DNA of 64,000 nucleotides from Diadophis punctatus similis (taxonomy: Eukaryota; Chordata; Lepidosauria; Squamata; Dipsadidae): assembly GCA_023053685.1 (NCBI GenBank), contig JALIGW010000001.1, positions 70,275,740 through 70,339,739 of the forward strand, given 5' to 3'. The notes under the pieces were generated by a model. It worked only from the letters and a program-made list of their open reading frames with translations. It made no database searches and was not told the origin of the DNA. Both the position numbers and the translations under genes were made by a program. How positions within the stretch are numbered: position 1 is the first letter of the stretch; each line of letters begins with the position of its first letter. Positions 57,493 to 64,000 of this stretch are shown here, piece by piece.

Positions 57493-59150
57493 TAAATGGT
57501 ATACTATAAAAGTAAGGAAAAGGAAAAGGAGTCCCTGCGAATTTTACTCTGCTAGATGTTGCTGACTATAGGGGATGTTGTTCATCTCTGTTTCAAGGAC
57601 TATCCAAGGCTGTCTGAAGACATTTCCACAATCACGGGCCAGCATGATGTTATGGAGTGCTGTTTCCTTCCCACCGAAGTGATACCTATTTATCTACTCG
57701 CTTTTGCGTGCTTTCGAACTGCTAAGTGGGCAGGAGCTAGGAGAAGATGAGTGTTCACGCTGCTGCGTGATGCTTAAGTTATAATCCTCATAATACTATA
57801 AGGATTATTATACTGTATGTTGAAAGATATGACATGAGAGTTGTTACTCCTGTGTTCTACATTCCATGAGATGAACATGCATTAATTCTCCAGATAGAGA
57901 CAAAGCAGGACCTTGTTCCCCATCTAAGCAAATTATATTTGCCATATACAACAATGCTCAACATTTCCACCAGTGTTAGGTATTTCAATTACAATATGGT
58001 ATACACAAGCTATGACTTTCTGACAATGTTTGTTTTCACTAACCATAACCCCGAGATCATCTTTATTGCAGACATTTATGCTAGTACTTCAGTCGTCTCC
58101 AACTTAGTGTATTCCAGATGCTGGCTCAAAAATCCAAGAATTGCAGTGTCAAAACATTTGGAAGAACTAGCTTTGGAAAACTAGGTCTGACAAATTCCCC
58201 ATCTTATGCAATCAACACAGCATTGAGAGCAACCTGGGTTAGCTCCAACTCTAACTTTAATCCAAAAATCCATCCTCTTTAACTTAACCTCTGGTAATTT
58301 TGTTTTTAATTTCAAACTTCTTAACCTACATTTCATAATTAAAAACAAATCCCAAAATGCTATCGAAGTCAGGCTGTCTAATTGCATTAGAAATTATGAT
58401 AAAATACGATGTCAGTGTGAACAGAGAAATAGCTATAGAAAAGACATTGTGGCAGAAATGTTATTAAACTAAATTATAGGACAATAAACTACAGAATAAA
58501 ACTTAGATGGTTTTTAAGTGTAAAATTATACTGGCAAAATGCTGAACTGAGCAAGTTATGTTCTCAGTGGCCATCACAATCATTATTAACTGTAAAATGA
58601 ATTAAAAAGAAGCCTGCGTAACAGATATATACCATACAGAAAAATTAGGTCTATAATCCTATTATTTTTCTAGATTGAAAAATTCATAGGAATAGTGGTG
58701 GCAGCCATGAAATAGAGAGATGTCTGCTACTTGTAAGCAAGACTTTGATAGATATACGCAAAGTATTAAAATGTACAATCATAATATCAAAAAAAGTACA
58801 CATTGTCAAGCCCATTTGCAAAACAGTGTTCAGAAAGCTGGGCATTTTTAAAAGAAGAAAAATGTATGTCTTTGATTTATGGAAAAATTGCTGAGAACAT
58901 CAAGGACTGTGAATGAGTATCATGGAACACAGATGATATAAAACCAGTTTGTTTATGGAATGCCTTAAAAATAAAGCTAAGGCTTCTAATGGGAAGCAAG
59001 AGAGAAGATCCCGATATCTGGTAAAATTAAAGGCTATAGAAAAGAGGTCAACAGAAGACAGTGGCTATGTATTATCACTGACAAAACAAACATAGCCTTG
59101 CAAGAATAGAAAGAAGCAGTTACTGAAGGACAATCCTAAAAAAATGATGT
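57493..59150. other. Mostly unrecognised intronic DNA
   Basis: A worn hairpin MITE lies near 58094-58180 (GTCTCCAACTTAGTG ... AAAACATTTGGAAG). No gene recognised. Confidence 0.5.
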
Positions 59151-59158
59151 CCTTCGAC

Positions 59159-59335
59159 CAGTGGTGGATTGCTCCCGGTTCGGACCGGTTCTTAGAACCG
59201 GTATCGCTGGTGGTGGGAGGCTCCGCCCATCTGTTCGGGACACTTCTGCGCATGAGCAGAAGGTTCTGCACATGCGCAGAAGCGTCACGAGCGCACGTGC
59301 GAACCGGTGGCAAAAAATTTTACAACCCACCACTG
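59159..59335. mobile_element. Non-autonomous hAT element, family A
   Basis: 177 bp. Ends CAGTGGTGGATTGC...ACAACCCACCACTG with a perfect 8 bp duplication CCTTCGAC (59151-59158 and 59336-59343). Confidence 0.92.
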
Positions 59336-59444
59336 CCTTCGACTCACAAAAGCAACTGAACAACAATGTCCTTCACTGAACTCAAATGAACACACTTCTG
59401 AGTGGGCATGAACAGGATCACATTGTGAAGCATTTATATCATGA

Positions 59445-59831
59445 CAAGTAGTCCCTGACATATGAGCACAATTGAGCCCAAAATTTCCATTGCTAAGCAA
59501 GGCAGTTAGGTGAGCTTTGCACCATTTTACAACCTTTTTTTCATGGTTGTTAAGCAAATCATGCAGTTGTTAAGCAAATCTGGCTTTTTCCATTGATTTT
59601 GCTTGTCGAAAGCTGGCTGGAAAGGTTACAAATGGTGATCACATGACCATTGGGACAATGCAACTATCATAAATACATGCCAGTTGCCAAGTGTCCAAAT
59701 TTTGATCACATGCCCATGAGGATGCTGCAATGGTTTTAAGTGTGAAAACTGGTTGTAAGTCACTTTTTTCAGTGTCATCATAACTCTGAACAGTCACTAA
59801 ATGAATGCTTGTAAGTACAAAACTACCTATA
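59445..59831. mobile_element. Squamate dispersed repeat, 'tagtcctcgac' family
   Basis: Starts CAAGTAGTCCCTGACATATG, contains CCGTTGT-type AAGCAA words and GATCACATGACCAT, and ends GCTTGTAAGTACAAAACTACCTA. Confidence 0.68.
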
Positions 59832-60290
59832 GAACTAAACCGTATACGGAACAAATTATATGTGTTTTATGCAAATTATTATTATATTACACATTTCAAA
59901 ATCTCAAATGCTGCTTCAAATAAAAAGCTACCGTATGTATTTTGTATGTTAAAATTTACAAATGTTCAATGGTTTTGTTCCACACGTGCTGTTATGGCAT
60001 GATTACTGTAACATACTCTATCTATGAATTCAGTAGACAGTAAACTATGGATCTTTTTCATAAAGTTGCAAAACCTATGTTTCAGTTGCATCAGTCCAGA
60101 CTGCAGGAATGAACTCTTATTAATATTCATTCAAGAAAATGCTGTACATGAAGAGAGTTTGTTGAGGAAAAGATCAGTCTAGAATTTTTCTTCCTGACAT
60201 CTAGATTTCTATATTGTAAAATGCATTCAGTAGGTAATTTCCACCCAAAACCACAGACTCAATGAAACTTAGTCCTTTATTATTTGATTT
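59832..60290. other. No recognised feature
   Basis: AT-rich intronic DNA. Confidence 0.5.
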
Positions 60291-60298
60291 TTATAGAT

Positions 60299-60418
60299 CA
60301 GGGGTGTCAAACTCGTGGTGTCACATTGTCATCACATGACATATCGTGATTTTTCCCCCTTCACGCATTGTCACCGCGTGATGCCTCCAGCCCACAGGTC
60401 GCAAGTTTGACACCCCTA
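60299..60418. mobile_element. Non-autonomous hAT element, family C (short)
   Basis: 120 bp. Ends CAGGGGTGTCAAACTC...AAGTTTGACACCCCTA; flanks TTATAGAT and ATATAGAT (one mismatch). Confidence 0.82.
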
Positions 60419-60426
60419 ATATAGAT

Positions 60427-60837
60427 TAAAGGAATCTAACTGTAGCTGCTACCATTAGCATTCATACTACCAGGATTATGGAAACTACTAAACAACTGTG
60501 GGAAGAGGCAAAATTTAAGAAGGGAAGGTTTGAGTCTGAAGCTCTTGCAGATATGGAGCTGCAAGACTTGCCAATGGAAGGTTCCATTGTTAAGTATTGA
60601 GACCAAAAAATCAGCATAACTTGTAAAATGTGGTTTCCATTCAAAGAGAAAACTGTGAGAAATGCTAATTCCAAGATCAACCACAACCACTTCATATTGA
60701 CAGCATTTCTGGCAAATTCTTTCTCTCTTGGGCCATACAATAATCACCTACATATGCAATAGATATGAGTTATTCATAGCAGCCAAAGCCTATTAAAGTT
60801 CTGGGTAGGGCTTAGGAGACCTATGGATTTCTGGTCG
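60427..60837. other. No recognised feature
   Basis: Overlapping open frames of about 90-100 codons on the minus strand (60436-60747) resemble nothing I know and have no splice or promoter context. Confidence 0.4.
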
Positions 60838-60845
60838 CTCTAAAA

Positions 60846-60951
60846 CAGGGGTCCCCAAACTTGGCAACTTTAAGACTTGTGGACTTCAACTTCCAGAATT
60901 CTGGGAGTTGAAGTCCACAAGTCTTAAAGTTGCCAAGATTGAAGACCTCTG
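60846..60951. mobile_element. Hairpin MITE (hAT type), family D
   Basis: 106 bp hairpin: CAGGGGTCCCCAAACTTGGC...GCCAAGATTGAAGACCTCTG with GACTTGTGGACTTCAACT arms. Flanks CTCTAAAA and CTCTAGAA (one mismatch). Confidence 0.88.
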
Positions 60952-60959
60952 CTCTAGAA

Positions 60960-61433
60960 TTACAATTCCCTTTGTTGGAGACCCTGGGAGTTGCAGTTCA
61001 CAACCCTTCTGCCCTTGATCTTTGGGATCCGCATTGCAATGTGAATTCACACGTGCTTAAACCTAAAAGGATATTTATGAAGAAAAACGAAACTGACCGC
61101 CCAACATTTCAAGCTTTGGGGCACCTGTGCTCCAAGGACTACATTCTCAGCGACTGCGGGTCTACTATCCCGCAGCTGCTCTGACTTGCACTCCAACCCA
61201 GCTGGAACGCGCATCAGTTTGCTCAAGGCTGCTCTTGCAAAACCGAGGAAGTCCACTACACTCCCACTTCCTCCCCCCCACCTCCCCACGTCTTGGTTTC
61301 AGCCTTGCCATGCACACGAGCGACCCGGGCTCCTCTCGCGGTGACCCTTCCCTCTCCGCTCAAGCAGCCCAAGACGGGACGAGCCAAGAGAGGGCGGCGG
61401 CCCCGGCTCCCACCCCGTCCCCGCTCCACTCAC
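60960..61433 (-). other. KIF26B: KIF26B intron 2, first part
   Basis: GC content rises toward the exon 2 donor at 61433. No repeat recognised. Confidence 0.6.
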
Positions 61434-61835
61434 CTTGGGACTGTAGGGCCCCGGGATCAGCAGCTTGAGTGCCTGTCTCTTCAGCTCCACCAAGCGGGCG
61501 TTGCAATTCTCACACCACACGCCGCGATCGGAGCCCGGGGAGGAGCCTCCTCCGCTGCCGGAACCGGGCGAGCCGGTGCCGAAGCCGGGTGAGCCTCCTA
61601 AAGAGCCCGGAGAGCTAGTGCCGATCCCCGGGGAAGCGGGACCCGGAGAGCCGGTGAAGGAGCCAGGCGAGGAGGTTCCCGATCCAGGGGAAGGGGTGCC
61701 GGAGGAGCCCACCACAGAGCCTGCTCCTTCTGGGGCGGGGCGGCTGCTGGACCGGGACTCCTCGTAAGCTTTCCTGTACCAGCTTTCCGGCGAGAAGGGC
61801 GCCGCGGGTTTGGTGGGAGAGCAGGAGTCGTTCAC
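61434..61835 (-). CDS. KIF26B: KIF26B exon 2
   Basis: Second coding exon, 402 bp, 134 codons, phase 0 at both ends. The acceptor reads CTTCTCCGCTCAG just before a GTG (Val) codon at 61835; the donor is AAG/GTGAGT with the intron starting at 61433. The protein starts [20 protein letters not shown], continues with a low-complexity Ser/Gly/Pro tract made of GTSSPGS/GSPG-like units, and ends with a cysteine motif, [20 protein letters not shown], typical of KIF26B before its motor domain. An open frame that starts at 61835 continues past the donor to 61299, but that tail (VSGAGTGW...) is intron. The motor domain and the rest of this long protein must lie beyond the left edge of the window. Any apparent start at the GTG is an artefact of reading the exon alone. 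Confidence 0.93.
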
Positions 61836-62515
61836 CTGAGCGGAGAAGGAAAGGGGAGCAGATTAAGAGGGGAAAGCGGACAGCCAAGTGCACCTATCGA
61901 TTAATATCGATATTGTGAGATTAGCAATCACAATAGCCCCAAGCAGGAGAAAACGCCCCACCTCTCCCCTTCTGAGATTTCCACTCAAGGAGACCTGGGG
62001 GCGATTTCCCACCCACCCCCCATCCCCAGAAAATGGGGAGGGAGGTGTCCTATGCATACCCGTCCCCAAGGAGTCCAGATGAGTGATAATAACTCTCTTC
62101 TCTTTCTTTCCACCCGCCCCTTACTTCCTTCGCCCGAGTCAGGACTGACTGTAGCTACCCTTGGAGGAAAGGCATCCGAGGTATTGCGCCAAACCCCAAA
62201 CCGCTACCCAAGAGGCTCTCGAGCAACGAAACGGAGCCTGCAAAAGTTCTCTACAGGTACCGGGAGTCTTGCGGCTCTAGGGGAAGCAACCTGCCCGGAT
62301 TTCTTTCACGCAATTTTCTGATGACGGAGCAGACCTGCCTGATTGATATACACCAACTGCACCTTGATTGGAAACATTCCGCTTAACAGGCGGCTTAGAT
62401 CCGCTTGCCAGGCTATGAGAGGCTACCCTTTTGTGTTTAAAAAACAAAATCCCCCCAAAACCGCAGACAGGTCTCTCAAGCATCCTTGTGCGCCCTGACC
62501 CGAGGACAAACTTAC
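61836..62515 (-). other. KIF26B: KIF26B intron 1
   Basis: A 680 bp intron bounded by GTAAG (62515 downward) and a pyrimidine-rich acceptor ending TCAG at 61836. I see no repeat in it. It is moderately GC-rich, as expected close to a promoter. Confidence 0.85.
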
Positions 62516-62578
62516 CCCATATTTCCTGTTTCGGGTGGTGACTGCAATTCTCTCTTTATTCCCAGCCACCGAATTCAT
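62516..62578 (-). CDS. KIF26B: KIF26B exon 1 (coding part)
   Basis: First coding exon of kinesin family member 26B, an unconventional kinesin-11 family protein linked in vertebrates to cell adhesion and polarity, kidney development and Wnt5a-Ror signalling. The ATG lies at 62578-62576 in a good context (A at -3, GATCACCATGA). It opens 21 codons beginning MNSVAGNKER and ending in KYG, matching the N-terminus known for KIF26B. The exon ends after a GGG codon directly before GTAAG (donor at 62515), so the junction is phase 0. The exon is too short for a simple ORF scan. The next exon is 680 bp away at 61434-61835. The 5' UTR extends to higher coordinates with an unknown start. The call rests on the combined protein of both exons; KIF26A has a different N-terminus. 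Confidence 0.93.
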
Positions 62579-64000
62579 GGTGATCTTTGTGCACGCGGGA
62601 GAATGCCTTGAAAATTTATATCCAATGGGGAATCTCCAAATCCAATAAAAGGTTCACACCGGCTGGAATCAATTGTGCGGAGGTGCTCTTTTTTTTTTCT
62701 TCCCTGCTCCCCTTTCTCTTCCCCCAAAATCCTTGAGCCCCCCCCAAAAAAGCCGGACCAAACCTCAGACCACCAGAACGAGGGTCCGCGAGAATGTCTT
62801 TGCTTCAGATCCTTTTTTTGTCTTCATTGTCTTCTATCTCGTTTGGCTTTCTTTGCGCAGAAATCCAAAGGGTCAGCATTTTCCCTTCCCGATCGCCAAC
62901 GCCAGTTGGCCCCCTATAACCATTGGCCATCCAAGGTAGTAGGTTTTTAGGAAAGGCGAGAGGAGCGAGAGAGCTTTGGGTGTTCCTCCAAGCGGAGACT
63001 GCTCCGCGATTTTGCAGTGCGGTAACTTGTTTCCTTCGCCAGCCTTTGCAACGGAGTTAGAAGAAATCGTCCAAAAAAAAAAAACAAAAAAAAAAATCTC
63101 GGGATCCAGACTCTGGGAGGAGCCTCCGAGTTCCTTGCAGCCAATATCTTTCTGCCCGTTTTTGCCTGACAGTTTTTTGTAAAAGGGAAAGAGAAAGAGC
63201 ACTGGCTAAGCTACGCAGCACGCCTGGAGCCGTGGAGGAGCTGCAAAAGCAATGCCTTCAACGGCTCGCTTTGAAGGCTAAGGCAAGCGGGACCGGCGCG
63301 TAACTGCAGGCGGCTTTGCTACTGTTGCTTGACCTAGAGAGAGAATTGATTTGCAGCATCGCTTCAGTGGCATTGGGGATTTAAAACATTTTTTTTTAAA
63401 AAAACACACACACACGCCTCCCTCTTTAAGATGAGGAGATGTCCTTGTCTCCATCAAAACAGCTGTGCGTAGTTAATATTCGGAAGAGCTCTTAAATAAG
63501 ATTGTAGGTCTTGTTTGAGTTCTGCAAGCTTGGAAGAAGTAGGCAGCAGCGGCTGACACACCTGGTGAGAGTCTCCTGTCAACGCTCTCTTTTATATGGT
63601 AGTGGATGCTGTGTTATTTTGGAAGTAGACGAAGACAGTTACCAAGAAAACTTGCAAAATCTTAAATATGGGGCTTTGTCCCTTTTGTTTTACTCATCTG
63701 ATCTAAGCAGAATTTCCACAGGCTTTTTTTCCCCCCTGTAAACTATAAAAGACAATTGTATTTCTGCACAGTTGGGCGAATGTGCTGCTTCAGTTAGGGC
63801 AGATTAGAAAGTATTTTTGAAATTGTTCCTACATAGCTTTCTCTCTCCCTACCCTTTCATAACATCCTGATCTCTAACTGGAGTGTGTGGAGGGGGGGAA
63901 CCATTCTGTTAACCAATGGCCATTTTGATGGCAAACGGATCCAGATGGAGGCAACCCATCTTACCAAGATATCTTCAAATATTTTGCAATGCATTTTCTT
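62579..64000 (-). promoter_or_regulatory. KIF26B: KIF26B 5' UTR and promoter region
   Basis: Sequence upstream of the KIF26B ATG. It has scattered CpGs (densest around 63200-63320), A-rich tracts near 63073-63098 and no recognisable transposon, consistent with a protected promoter or 5' UTR. On the minus strand, 62614-62630 reads CCCCATTGGATATAAAT, which pairs an inverted CCAAT box with a TATA-like word about 40 bp before the ATG. That is very close for a core promoter and may be chance. The transcription start cannot be placed from sequence alone. Confidence 0.5.

Noticed and set aside
60436..60747. Minus-strand frames of 92 and 103 codons
   Set aside because: No recognisable family, no splice or promoter context; kept only as unannotated intronic DNA.
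61299..61433. Continuation of the KIF26B exon 2 frame past 61434
   Set aside because: A canonical AAG/GTGAGT donor sits at 61433 and the protein loses KIF26B similarity right after it.
62614..62630. Firm TATA/CCAAT core promoter for KIF26B
   Set aside because: It lies only about 40 bp from the ATG and would leave almost no 5' UTR; reported only as a weak possibility.

Overview
The window is vertebrate nuclear DNA, almost certainly from a squamate reptile and most likely a snake. The evidence is the repeat content: CR1 ends running into pentamer microsatellites, BovB (RTE) and L2-clade LINE fragments, several tRNA-derived squamate-type SINEs, many short non-autonomous hAT transposons, and two complete DIRS retrotransposons. 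There is no bacterial-type gene density, no operons and no CRISPR array.

The only host gene I can support is on the minus strand at the right end: the first two coding exons of KIF26B (exon 1 at 62516-62578, exon 2 at 61434-61835). Both exon junctions are phase 0 with canonical splice sites. Because the gene runs toward lower coordinates, 1-61433 is most simply read as part of its intron 2. No further KIF26B exon was found there. The 5' flank of the gene is 62579-64000.

Two long coding elements dominate the left half: DIRS-A (about 308-6283) and DIRS-B (about 24523-30647). Both lie on the minus strand, in sense with KIF26B. Each has open gag, reverse transcriptase/RNase H/methyltransferase-like and tyrosine recombinase frames, about 105-116 bp inverted terminal repeats, and an internal complementary region that stores the joined ends. 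They are diverged subfamilies that keep the same frame layout and the same end architecture. A third, strongly deleted relative is at 40713-41184.

The rest is intronic DNA filled by repeats. At least four families of short hAT-type elements have CAG...CTG-like ends and 8 bp target duplications that can be read directly. Others are CR1 3' ends (one seeding a three-stage microsatellite at 13985-14184), a long old CR1 3' region with two hAT insertions (15395-17222), a BovB relic (17233-18105), L2-clade LINE 3' ends, SINEs, one solo LTR of an endogenous retrovirus (50395-50934), a 650 bp terminal-inverted-repeat element (37939-38588), and large simple repeats. Stretches where I recognise nothing are listed as such. 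Coordinates were counted by eye and may be off by a base or two at repeat edges.
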